From Neocallimastix lanati (nom. inval.) (Eukaryota > Neocallimastigomycota > Neocallimastigomycetes > Neocallimastigales > Neocallimastigaceae), in the NCBI GenBank assembly GCA_016946835.1, contig JACVTC010000050.1:587501-622500 (forward strand): DNA of 35,000 nucleotides, read 5' to 3'. The notes under the pieces are model-generated. The model had not been told where the DNA came from and ran no database searches. It saw only the letters and a program-made list of their open reading frames with translations. How positions within the stretch are numbered: position 1 is the first letter of the stretch; each line of letters opens with the position of its first letter. This document shows positions 12,950-23,672 of the stretch, in pieces. The position numbers and the translations under genes are program-made.

Positions 12950-13931
12950 AGTATATTATTTTCTCTATTTTAAATTTTATTTTAGTATTTTATTCATTTT
13001 TTTTTTTTTTTATAATAATTAGTAATTTAGAAATTTATAAACTATTCTTTAAACATTTATGTATCATTAAATATTAAAAGAAATATATATATATAATAAA
13101 AATAATAAATAAATAACTAATAAATATAAAAAAAAATTTTTTTTTTATGTGAATGTATTATATTTTTTAAATTAAATATTATTTTTGCACTTTTTTTATT
13201 TTTTTTTTTTTTCCACTTATTTTATTATTAATTTTATTATATTATTTTAATAATTAAATTTCCCATATATAGAAATTCAAATTCACATTCATATTTATTT
13301 ATTTATAATTAAAAAAATTTTTTTTAAAAAAAAATGATAAAATATAAAATAAAAATAAATAAAAAATTAAAAAATATTTTGATAGAAAATAAAAATAAAG
13401 GAAGAAAAATAAAAATAAAAAAAATTTTTTATGGTATAAATTAAACGATGATTATATTAATTTTATTATTATTATTATTATTATTATTTAATAGTATGTT
13501 AAATAGTAATGATACAAATCATATATGTATATTTTTTAATAAAAAAAGGCATATATAAATAAAAATAAAAATAATATAAATGATAATAATTTTTTGTTAA
13601 ATATTATAATGTCTTTCGATGATTATTTTAAATATATAAAACAAATGAATGACTTTTTTTTTTAAAAAAAGATATTAAATAAATTTTAATTGAATATTTT
13701 ATATTATATAATAAAAATTGATATAAATTATATTACAATAGTATTTGAACAATATTATTTTTAAAATTGCATTTAAAAATTATTTATTAAATTGATATAA
13801 ATTTATTATTAATGAAGAAATAAATAATAAATAAGTAATAAATAAATAAAAAATAAATAAATAAAAGTATATTATATTTATTTAATTTTAATATTTTAAA
13901 TTAAGAGATAACTGTAGATTCTATATATTAT
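12950..13931. other. A/T-rich intergenic region, no gene seen
   Basis: This is the space between the start of the ATG14-like gene and the 3' end of the RING gene, both on the minus strand. It has A- and T-runs and an ATT microsatellite at about 13461-13492. An 18-codon open frame on the plus strand at about 13609-13665 (starting MSFDDYFKYIKQ) ends in a T-run and is too short to call. Confidence 0.55.
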
Positions 13932-14900
13932 TTAAATTTCATATCTACAAGTTGGACTAAATAATGAATAATAATATAAAAATAAAATAAATAAGTAAAT
14001 TAGTTTTTATCATTATTTATGATTTATTATATGTATGATAAAATAATGAAGAACAAAAAAAAATTTTTTTTTTGTTTGGTTTTCCATACCATTTATTATG
14101 CTCAGCAAACCATATTGATATACACTTTTTATGATATATATGCTTACATGGAAGTTGTTTTACCTTACTTCCTAATTTAAATGGTTCCATACAAATAACA
14201 CAACTATGATTATTATTTTATTTATTTATTTAATGTTTTTTTTTTTTTATTTATTTATTTTTTTTTAATATTTAATATATAATATAATATAATATAATTT
14301 AATATATAATAAAATAAAAAAAAAATAGAAATATAAAATTATTAATTATAATTTATATAAATAAGGTTTAAAATTATTTTAAAAAATTATATTCAAAATA
14401 ATTACAATGATTCCTGTTCAAGAAGATCTCTGGTAACTTCAACAGTACTAATTTTTCTAAATTTAGTCATCGATACACCTTCATATCTTGGTAATAGCAT
14501 AAATAATGTCCAACATGGCTTAAATTGTGTATAAAACATTATAATAATAATTTAATTAAAAAATAAATATATTTATATATTTATATAGTATAATAATAAT
14601 AATAATAATAATAATTAACAATTGGATATTTTAATAATAATAATAATTTGGAATAATTATTAATTAATATATATCATACCAAAACTAATAAAAGAGCTAC
14701 AAGTAATATATATATACATGAACTTAATAATGTAATGTAATATATATAATTATAAGTACTACTATCATGTGTCCTAGATTTATCAAACTTTTTTTTTTTT
14801 TTAAATAATTGTTTATAATAATATTTGAAACAGTATTTAATAAAATGATCAAAAATGTATATAAATAATATTTATTTATAATTTATAATACATTTTATCT

Positions 14901-14935
<35 letters not shown>

Positions 14936-16400
14936 TTTCTTATATAAACTATATATTTATATATATTTACACAAATATTACTGGATCCTTTTAAAACTTT
15001 AATTCCAATAGGAACCATAATTAATTGGAATATATCGATAAAACCTTGAATACCCCAAAGTATTTTTGATATACATAATCTAAAATAATATATAAAAAAT
15101 ATAAAATATATATTTAAATAAGAAATATTTAATATATATAAAAGCATATATAAAAGCATTATATATATATATAAATTTATTATAAAATATTTATATTTAT
15201 TTTTTATTATAAATAACAATTACCTTCTATGCATTGCATAATTAATTTGATAAATCTTATGAGGTAAATAAAAGATTAATGCTATATTAAGCAAGATTTG
15301 TAATATAGCTATTACAACATATGCCAATGAAAAGTATTTAAAATTGTTATTACATATTCTATTTTTGTCCACAATAAGAGCTCTAATACCAAACATTATG
15401 ATAAGTAAAGAGAGTAGTATTTTTATGGAACACCAAATTCTACATGAAATGGAATATTATTATTTATTATTTTTATATAAAAAATTAAAAAAAAAAAAAA
15501 AAAAAAAAGTAAAATAAAAAAAATAAAATAAAATATATATATATATATATTAAAGAATATTTATAAAATGACAGTATAGATAACAGAATATTAATTAATA
15601 TTATTTCAATTATATTTCATAATATAAAATATATAATTATATATAAAATATTAAAAAATATTAAAAAATATTAAAAAAAAGAAAAAAAAAAATTTATTTT
15701 CTAATAATTACTTCCATGAATTCCATGCAGTTGAGGTTGGTTCTAATTCTTCTCGAGTTAAATCATTAAAATTATTACTTCCATTAGATATCACTGTCAT
15801 ATTATCACTTTGTAAATTTGAAGAACTTGTATTAAGATCATCATTAAGAGAAAAAGATTCATTGATTAATATTATATTATCATCACTTCTATTGGAATTA
15901 CTTTGTACTTCATCTTTCTCATTATTATTTAATGGATTTGAATATGATCCTTTATCTATTACGGTTTCCATGGAACAAAAGTTACTATGTATTATGTCAC
16001 ATTCGGTGTCATTATTTTCTTTTGAATTAATAAGAGTTTTACTATTACAGGAATAATTACAATCGTGACTTTCAATTTGACTACTATTATTACTATGACA
16101 GCTACACTTTGAACTGCAACTATCACATCTTTCAATATTCATGTAATCATTATTCATGATATTATTATTATTATTATGATCATTACCATGATGATGACTA
16201 GGCATATCATCTAAATTTTGATTTTGATAATTACATGGTAATGAATTATTAAATATTAAAGATATACTATTTTTATTGGTTTTTTCAGTATTTTTTTCAT
16301 CTTGAACCCTATTATCTATTATTAATGATTCAATATTTAATGTTTCATCGCTATTTTCTTTATTAACTTTTATATTATTATCTTCATTTGAGTTGTCCAT
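13932..16400 (-). CDS. Membrane-anchored RING-H2 finger protein, probable E3 ubiquitin ligase, 7 exons, 457 aa
   Basis: Exons in reading order are 16400-15712, 15439-15224, 15079-14971, 14787-14680, 14518-14406, 14203-14090 and 13956-13932. The phase closes to 458 codons. The RING-H2 pattern is complete: CVIC (413-416), PCKHIYHKKC (430-439), and CPTC (450-453), with spacing C-x2-C-x14-C-x-H-x2-H-x2-C-x10-C-x2-C. The protein ends four residues later (RYEI). About four hydrophobic helices precede it: roughly 235-253, 266-288, 308-331 and 350-374, so the RING probably faces the cytosol. The first 229 residues are disordered and acidic/Asn/Ser-rich, with a His/Cys cluster (HHH at 69-71; Cys92, 95, 99, 101, 114, 118). 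The layout resembles four-helix RING-H2 ligases of plants and fungi. The last exon has only 25 nt, yet supplies the final CPTC, which is strong support for the model. Substrate and membrane are unknown. Confidence 0.86.
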
Positions 16401-16735
16401 ATTTTAAATTAATATATGTATATAATATATATATATAAAAGAAAAGAAAGAAAAATTATAAAAAAATAATTCTTTTTTTTTTTTTTTTTTTATGTTTCCT
16501 TCTTCAATATAATTTCAATTTTTTTTATATATTTTTATATATCTATTTTTATTTAATTTATTATTTTAATTAAAAATATATTGAATTATAAAAAAAAGAT
16601 AGTTTTTATATATATATATAAGTATAATAATAATAATAGTAATAATAAATTTATTAAGATTTTATATATATATGATTATGTTAATAATAATAGTAATAAT
16701 AGTTTTATTGTTAAAGTTGTTTATATAATTACATA

Positions 16736-16771
<36 letters not shown>

Positions 16772-17036
16772 AAGTTATAATTAATTTAAGGAAATTAAAA
16801 CAAAAAATAATATGAAATAAAATGAAATAGAATAAAATAGAGTAGAATAAAATAAAAATAAAAATAAATCATAAAATATAAAAATAAAAAATAAAATTTT
16901 TTTTATTAAATTGTATATTGATAGGAACTTTAATGTTAATAAATAATGTCAAAAAAATAAAATAAAAAAAAAGAAATTTTTTGTACCCATACCCATATAT
17001 TAATATTTTTATATTTTTTTTATTATATTTTTCTTT

Positions 17037-17083
<47 letters not shown>

Positions 17084-17601
17084 TAAAAGAAATTATAATA
17101 ATAATTTTTCATTTATGAAAAATAGATATCAACATAATTATAGTATTCTTAATATTTTATTTTTTATCAAATGATAATATATTTCGAAACTATGGATAAA
17201 TAAAGATATATAATAAAAAGTTTTTTTTTAATATAATATATATATACTGCTTATTTTATTTTTATATGAAATATAATTAAAGTTTTTATGAAACTGAATA
17301 ATTTAAAATATAAATATAACTTTTAAATATAAAAATATATCTATAGATTAATAATAATAATAATAAACCAATAAGAAAAGTTTATAACTTTTCAGTTATA
17401 AAAAGAAAAATAAAATAAAATAAAATAATAAATAAATAAATAAATAATATAAAATTTGTAAAAAAAAATAAATATTTATTATCAAAAACTTTCTATTTAC
17501 TACTTAAATGGATAGTAGTTAATATATTAATATATTACTTTAAATAGTTATTAATAATATTAATATGACAAATTTATCAATAAAAAGTAAAAATTTTTTA
17601 T
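16401..17601. other. A/T-rich intergenic region, no gene seen
   Basis: Region upstream of the RING gene. It contains AT and TAA repeats, a T-run (16741-16767) and a 44-base T-run (17038-17081). Candidate open frames here, such as 16581-16769, consist of Tyr/Ile/Asn/Lys codons generated by AT repeats and are not believed. Confidence 0.6.
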
Positions 17602-17612
17602 ATATTGCTCAC

Positions 17613-17647
<35 letters not shown>

Positions 17648-18237
17648 CAGGGAAGAGAATACACTTCCAAAAACTTTATTAAATTTTATTTTAAAAAATA
17701 CATGTAGGTGAAAAGTACATTAGAAATTAAAAATAAAAAATTAAAAAATAAAAAATAAAAAATAAAAAAGCTCGAAAATACTATGTATTTCGGCAAGTTG
17801 TACTATGCGGGAATTTTACCCTTCCTATCAAATAAAAAAGAAATAAAATTTAGAAGTAACATCCTTAAAATAGATAGTGTGGTGTCCACTAAACTCTCCC
17901 CGGATTCATCATTTATTGAGCTACTAGGGCGAGAATCACCCTTCGTAGTAATAGATGATAATCCTGTATTTTCATTATGCCTTATCAGTACGACGTCGAC
18001 GCTCTTGGTTAAGTTTGATATTTTGCAATACCTATCAAATAATAGCTCAAACGAACTACTTATGATAGGTATTGCATTTGTTAAGAATTCCGCCAAGCCC
18101 ACAATTTTTGGAACAGGTGACTCAGATGAACCTTTGAAAAGTAGTTCATTTAAATGTCTCTGTTCCCCACTATCGAAATGTAGTTCATTTAAAACTAAAG
18201 TCCCAAAATAATTATTTATGCAAATATTGCTCACCAA
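17602..18237 (-). mobile_element. Retrotransposed mRNA copy or truncated LINE 3' end, flanked by 14-bp target-site duplications
   Basis: The sequence ATATTGCTCACCAA occurs exactly at 17602-17615 and 18224-18237. Between them lies a 608-bp insert. Read on the minus strand it runs from 18223 through an open frame ending at 17803, a 3' UTR-like segment, a polyadenylation signal AATAAA (17680-17675), CCCTGTCT, and then a run of 29 A (17644-17616). Direct repeats plus a 3' poly(A) tail are the signature of target-primed reverse transcription. The insert is visibly richer in G+C than its surroundings. The coding part has no upstream ATG in the insert, so the copy is 5'-truncated. Its source (a host mRNA or a LINE's own 3' end) cannot be told from the sequence alone. 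Confidence 0.82.
17803..18223 (-). pseudogene. 5'-truncated open reading frame inside the retrocopy, unknown protein
   Basis: The minus-strand frame is open for about 140 codons up to a stop at 17803-17805. No start codon of its own is visible at the 5' edge. The peptide is Ser-, Leu- and Glu-containing without a recognised domain. Short motifs recur: LNELHF and LNELLF lie 13 residues apart near the start, and FELLFDRYCK and FISFLFDRKGK occur later. The plus strand is also open over almost the same span (17783-18211), but the position of the poly(A) tail says the minus strand is the sense strand. Because it is intact to its stop, the copy may be young. Confidence 0.55.
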
Positions 18238-18283
18238 AGAATATGATATATAGTAAAATTATATTAAGTAGATAAAAATGAAT

Positions 18284-18328
<45 letters not shown>

Positions 18329-18440
18329 AAGTTGACAATCAATTCTATATACTTATAATTATAATATTAATAATATTATTAATAGTAATAATATAAATAA
18401 TTATAATTTTTATTATATTATTATTACTATAATAAAATAA

Positions 18441-18471
<31 letters not shown>

Positions 18472-18796
18472 TTTAATATTAATAATAATAAAAAAATGGA
18501 ATAAATAATAAAGCAATAATAGATTATTAATTAAGAGGAGTAAATAAAAAAAAAAAAGAAAAAGAAAAATATTTTCATTTTATCTTTATATCAATTTTCC
18601 ACCAAATATTTAAATACAATAATAATAACAATAATTATATTAATAATAATAATAAAAAAATAAAAGTAAAAAGAATACGATTAAATAAAAGTAAAAAAAA
18701 AAAATAAAATAGTGAAGTAGTATAAAGGATATAATAAAATAAAATAAAATTAATAATTTATTATTATTCAACACTTTACTTTTAAATATATATATA

Positions 18797-18828
<32 letters not shown>

Positions 18829-19965
18829 ATTATTATTATTATTATTTTATTTAAATGGATTATTTTGTAATGTTATTATTAATTATTGTTATAATTATAA
18901 TTATTATTTTTTAAATTATTAATAAAAAATAAAGAGTAGGTATTTTTTTTTAAATCTTTTCTAAATACATTTACACATTATTTAATTATTAAATTCTTAT
19001 TTTAATATATTTGTTTTTAATAAAAAAATTTTTGTTAATTTTAAATATGTCTTTTTTTTTTTTTTTATTTTGTTGTTTTATTTCTTTTTTCTTTTTCTTT
19101 TTCTTTTTTTTTTTTTTTTTCTTTAAAAAAAAAAAAAAAAAATTCTTCATTTAATTTCCTAGCGTATGATTTTTTTTTCCATTATTATTTTTTTTTATTG
19201 ACTTCGTTTTTCTTTTTTGGTTTGATTTTTTGGTTTGTTAGTTTTGTTTTTGTTTTTGATTAATTTATTATGTTTTGTTTTTTAATAAATTTGTTATTAT
19301 TTTTTAAAAAATAACTTGTTCTTTTTTTACTCATATACCTAAATTAAAAATATATATAAAATAGTTTTATATATATATTTCAATCAATATATTTCAATCA
19401 ATATATCGAAAAGAAATATAAATTATTTAGATTTTATATGAATTTAAACTAATTTTTTTTTATAATAATTCTATAAAGTCTAATAAATAAAAGCTAAATT
19501 TAAAAAATTCATTTTTCTCTTATTATTATCATTTTATAGTTATAATTAAAATATAACAGTATAATATTTCTTAAAGTTAATTTATATATATATAAATGGC
19601 TTTTTTTTTTTTTTTTTCATTACATTTTAAAATTTATGAAGAATTATTTAACTAAATCATCAAATTAATTTTTTTTCTTTAAAATACATTTTTTATCTTT
19701 TTTTTTTTACTTTTTTTTTTTTATTTTATATATACAAAACTGATTAAAAAATGGTTATAATAAGATATAATATTAATCAAATAAAATAATAAAAAAAAAA
19801 TCTTAATTATACTGAGATTATTATTTATAAAACTGATAAATGTAATATTCTTTTTTTAAAAAATAATTAAATTCATTTTCTCAAGTTTGGTTTATAAAAT
19901 TAGGTTATGTTGGTTGGAAATATAATTATATCAATTTTCTTTTTTCTTTTCTTTCTTTTTTATTT
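18238..19965. other. A/T-rich intergenic region, no gene seen
   Basis: Contains a 41-base T-run (18287-18327), an (AT)n run at about 18447-18470, an A-rich stretch and several T-rich tracts between 19040 and 19320. A lysine/asparagine-rich minus-strand frame of 24 codons (19260-19334, starting MSKKRTSYFLKN) is visible but is likely chance in A-rich DNA. Confidence 0.55.
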
Positions 19966-20721
19966 TCAGCAAATAGCCTTTATACTACTAATTTCTTTAT
20001 GAACTTTTTCAATCTTTTCTAAAGTTAAACGAAGACGCTCTGTAAAACTTTCCATTTTGTCATTTTGTTGAGCAACAGTCTTCTTTGTTTGTTCAAGGAA
20101 GAAACGAGCTTCTTCTTTATCTAATAAATATTCTTGCTTTTCTCTTTTTAAAGCTGCAAGTTCATTAGCAAGCTTCTTTTGATCATGAGATTCACTTTTA
20201 CTTTCTTTTTCGTTACTACGTTTTGATGGTGTTGGAGAAGGAGATCTGGCTTTTTGTGATTGATGATGTAATTGTGGAGACTGCTTATTTTTACCTTGTT
20301 TTAATTGTGGTGAACCTGGATTTTGATTTTGCTGTTTTTTATTATTATTTTGATTTAATTGTGGTGAACCTGGATTTTGATTTTGGTTTTGTTGCTTTTT
20401 ATTACTATTTTGATTTAATTGTGGTGAACCTGGATTTTGATTTTGGTTTTGTTGCTTTTTATTATTTTGTTTTTGATTTAATTGTGGACTCTTAATACTT
20501 TGTTGAGATTGGTCTTGTTGTTGCTGAATTTGTTGAGCCTTCTTCTTACAAGAACGTTTGTGTTGTTTCCAGTGTGCTTTTTGGCATTCCTTAGAACAAT
20601 ATTTAGCTTGTCCACATTGAGAGCAAGATTTGAATGATGGAAGTCCTTGAACCCATTTCTTTTGACAAGATGGGTTTGAACAGACTATTTCACGTTTATC
20701 GTTATTTTTATTTCCAGCCAT
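19966..20721 (-). CDS. MYND zinc-finger protein with Gln/Asn-rich repeats and C-terminal coiled coil, 251 aa
   Basis: Intronless, with ATG at 20721 and TGA at 19966-19968. The N-terminal MYND finger has all eight ligands: Cys14, Cys19, Cys33, Cys36, Cys42, Cys46, His54, Cys58. The last four show the usual C-x3-C-x7-H-x3-C spacing. MYND fingers bind proline-containing peptides in partner proteins, often in transcription or chromatin complexes. Residues about 60-155 are Gln/Asn-rich with a repeated PGSPQLNQ motif. A basic Ser/Pro stretch (SPSPTPSKRSNEK) follows, and residues 180-245 are a charged helix likely to form a coiled coil. There is no SET or other catalytic domain. It probably acts as an adaptor; its partner is unknown. 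The Gln/Asn tract is of the aggregation-prone type, an inference from composition only. Confidence 0.9.
   Translation of the reverse strand: MAGNKNNDKREIVCSNPSCQKKWVQGLPSFKSCSQCGQAKYCSKECQKAHWKQHKRSCKKKAQQIQQQQDQSQQSIKSPQLNQKQNNKKQQNQNQNPGSPQLNQNSNKKQQNQNQNPGSPQLNQNNNKKQQNQNPGSPQLKQGKNKQSPQLHHQSQKARSPSPTPSKRSNEKESKSESHDQKKLANELAALKREKQEYLLDKEEARFFLEQTKKTVAQQNDKMESFTERLRLTLEKIEKVHKEISSIKAIC
20303..20488 (-). repeat. Coding minisatellite in the MYND gene (units of 54-63 bp)
   Basis: The plus-strand motif AATTGTGG marks successive units at 20303, 20357, 20417 and 20480, giving spacings of 54, 60 and 63 bp, all multiples of three. The units encode the SPQLNQ..NKKQQNQNQNPG repeats, so changes in copy number would keep the frame. 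Confidence 0.9.
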
Positions 20722-21411
20722 TTTTTAAACTATAAATTTTATATTATACTAAATTTAATTGTTTTTTTTAATACAAATTAAAATTTTTACTAAATATAAT
20801 TTATATATTATTTTGAAAAGTTTATTATTTTATATATTGGTGAAAGATTATTATTAAATTTTATTATTTTATTTGTACTACGTTATTGAAATAATTTTAT
20901 TATTGTCATTTTTAATAAGTATAAGAATATATTTAAAGTGTATTAAAATTTATTCATATATATATTAAAAAATATATAATTAATTATTTACATTTACAAT
21001 TTTTTATAAACAAAAAGAAATTTTAATTATATTTCAAAATAATATAAATAAATAAAAATATATAATTAAATTAAAAATATAACCTAGGATATTTAATTTT
21101 ACTTTTTCTTTTTTTTTTTAATGAACAAATATATATAATTTGTATATAATATGTATATTTATAAAATTACTTATAAAATAAATGAAATATTACAATTAAC
21201 TTAGCTTTCTTTTTTCTTTAGTTGGAATTATTAATTAAATTTTTATATTTTTTATTAATTGAATTTTTATTTTAAAAATTGTAGTAAATGTTTTTAAAAA
21301 AAGATTTTTTTTTTTTTTTCTTTTAAAATTTTTTATTATTAATTAAAAAAATAATAATGATGAATAAAAATAATTTATTTATAAATAAATTTTTAACAAT
21401 ATATATTTCTT

Positions 21412-21489
21412 AACAGTTATTATATATATATTTTTTTTAATTTTTAATACCTATAGTTAATTTAACTATACAATATACTAATAACTGTT
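21412..21489. repeat. Nested inverted repeat (11-bp arms around a 9-bp near-palindrome)
   Basis: AACAGTTATTA at 21412-21422 is the exact reverse complement of TAATAACTGTT at 21479-21489. Between them, TATAGTTAA-T-TTAACTATA (21452-21470) is a perfect 9-bp palindrome with a one-base centre. Confidence 0.75.
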
Positions 21490-21621
21490 TAAATTATTTA
21501 TTTTCTTTTGATTTATTCAAAAGTAGTTTTGGTTTGATATATATAATTTTTTTTATTTATTTAATTTTATATTTTCGTTTTATTAATTTAATAATACTTC
21601 TTTAACTATTAAATAAATGAT

Positions 21622-21661
21622 ATCAATTATACAATAAGTTTATGTTTATTGTGTAATTGAT
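21622..21661. repeat. Inverted repeat, 16-bp arms with one mismatch
   Basis: The left arm ATCAATTATACAATAA and the right arm TTATTGTGTAATTGAT pair with a single G-T type mismatch around a short loop. It could be a hairpin or terminator-like structure; no gene ends next to it. Confidence 0.6.
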
Positions 21662-22961
21662 TATTATAAAGCTACCCTGAATATTAAAAGAAAATAAATA
21701 CCACTATTCCGAATTTTGTTTAGATTTAAAAAAAAATCAAAAAAAAAAAAAAAAATTAAAATAAAAATTTAGTTTTAAAAAATAATCTAAATCTCATAAC
21801 AGAAAATAAAATTTCGATAATCACAAAAATGTTTAATTTATAATATATATAAATATTGAATTAATATTAAAATTTATATATAATAAATACATTCATTGAA
21901 ATATTTATCTATTTATCTATTTATTATATATTTATTTATTTATTTATTATACTTATCTATAAATAATATATTTATATTTAATGATTAATGTATTCATAAA
22001 TATATTTAATATGTTAGGAATATATTAAAGAAAAATTACATAATATTAAATGTTGCAATATTAATTAATATATTAAATTATTCTATTCAATTTATTTGTT
22101 TAAATTAAAAAAAAATATAATATAAATATATTTATATTCAAAGCCTTTTATTATTTTTGTTGTTAAAATAATTAAAACTTATAAATTAAATTAAATCAAT
22201 ATAATTACAATATATTATTAATATAAAAATATATAGTATTTAATTTAATAATATATAAAATACTAATAAAATATTGAATAAATAAGTAAATTAGTAAATA
22301 AATTGATAATAAAATGGATGAATAAATGAAATGATAATTAAGTTACATCATTAATAAATTATGTCTAAAAAGATTACGAAGTTCCAAATAATAACATTAA
22401 ATAATAAATAATAAATAATAAATAATAAATAATAAATAATAAATAATAAATAAAGTCTAATAATAAATAAAGTCTAATAATAAATAGTTGATAAAATATG
22501 ATAAAATATAACACAAATAGTACAAAATACGGATAATACCAAATAATAGTTATAACAAATAATTGAAATGATAATATTAAAATAAAATTAATGAAGGCTT
22601 TTATAATTGTAGTAAAGAAAATAAAAATAGAAGATGTAATATTAAAAATGACCATACTAATAATAAAATTAAAACTGGTGGTAATTATGTTAAAATTAGA
22701 AATAATTTTAATTCTTTACAAATAATGAATATAAATAATAAAAATAGAAATAATGAATATAAACAACCCAAAATGTACATGAATCTAATTTTATACATAT
22801 TTAATAATTATTAAAAGTAAGCCGTAAATATTTGGAGTAGTTATATTATTAGTTAAAGTTTTTATTATTTTTTTTAAAAAAAATATATCATAAATTCATT
22901 GGTTTTTTTTTTTTTTTTTACTATTTTTTACAAATATAATATATTTAGATATATATTATAT

Positions 22962-23177
22962 AATAAATAATAAATAATAAATAAATAATAAATAATAAGT
23001 AAATAATAAATAATATATAATAAATTATAATTATAAATTATAAATTATAAATAATAATAAATAATATATTATAAATAATAAATAATAAATAATAAATAAT
23101 AAATAATAAATAATAAATAATAAATAATAAATAATAATAATAAATAATAAATAATAATAATAAATAATAAATAATAA
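22962..23177. repeat. AATAAAT heptamer array
   Basis: Period-7 array of TAAATAA units with local variants. The same heptamer, in the same orientation, forms a shorter array at 22398-22455, and the reverse complement forms the array at 24046-24210. Confidence 0.88.
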
Positions 23178-23285
23178 TCGTGATATATGATAAATAATAT
23201 AAATAAATAATAATCGTGATATATGATAAATAATATAAATAAATAATAATCGTGATATATGATAAATAATATAAATAAATACTAA
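23178..23285. repeat. Three tandem 36-bp units (TCGTGATATATGATAAATAA...)
   Basis: TCGTGATATATG begins at 23178, 23214 and 23250. The three units are virtually identical until the third runs into unique sequence at about 23281. Confidence 0.88.
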
Positions 23286-23297
23286 ATTGAAGTAGAA

Positions 23298-23363
23298 ATA
23301 ATGAAATTGATGGATTAAAAATATATTATAAAAATTATATTTTTAATCTTTCAATTTCATTAT
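23298..23363. repeat. Strong imperfect palindrome (25 paired bases, 10-base loop)
   Basis: ATAATGAAATTGA (23298-23310) pairs exactly with TCAATTTCATTAT (23351-23363). ATTAAAAATATA (23314-23325) pairs exactly with TATATTTTTAAT (23336-23347). The arms are interrupted by one symmetric 3x3 mismatch (TGG/CTT). It could be a MITE-like element or a transcribed hairpin. Confidence 0.85.
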
Positions 23364-23672
23364 AATGGTATGTATTATGTTAATCATCAGACCAGTTAAT
23401 AGTAAAGTTTACTTTCCAAGTTTTTGTTATTTTATTCATTATATATATTATAAGATTAAAAAAGGATAAATAAATTAAGCAGAAAAAAATTATTATTATT
23501 ATTTTCTAATATTTCTAATTATTATAATTATTACTTAATATAATTATTATTATTATTTAATTACAATTTATTGATTATAATGGATTGTTAATTCTTTTCC
23601 CTTTATTTTAATTATTGTTAAATTATTTATTATTATTTTTAAATTTTTTTTTTTTTTTTTTTTTTTTGATAG

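Noticed and set aside
14872-15219. Long minus-strand frame with a poly-Phe stretch
   Set aside because: Only 15079-14971 is a real exon of the RING gene; the rest of the open frame is intron, including an A/T homopolymer.
17783-18211. Plus-strand open frame of 142 codons inside the retrocopy
   Set aside because: The poly(A) tail, AATAAA signal and orientation of the insertion show that the minus strand is sense. The plus frame is probably an antisense shadow of the same G+C-richer segment.
20223-20495. Plus-strand frame rich in FDLIVVNLDFDF repeats
   Set aside because: It is the antisense of the coding minisatellite in the MYND gene; its repeats come from the Gln/Asn repeats.
22374-22655. 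93-codon minus-strand hydrophobic frame
   Set aside because: Largely translation of the AATAAAT heptamer array and A/T filler; no domain or splice context.
23178-23285. Regular 36-bp repeats considered as a CRISPR-like array
   Set aside because: Units are directly adjacent with no unique spacers, and the genome is fungal. It is a plain tandem repeat.
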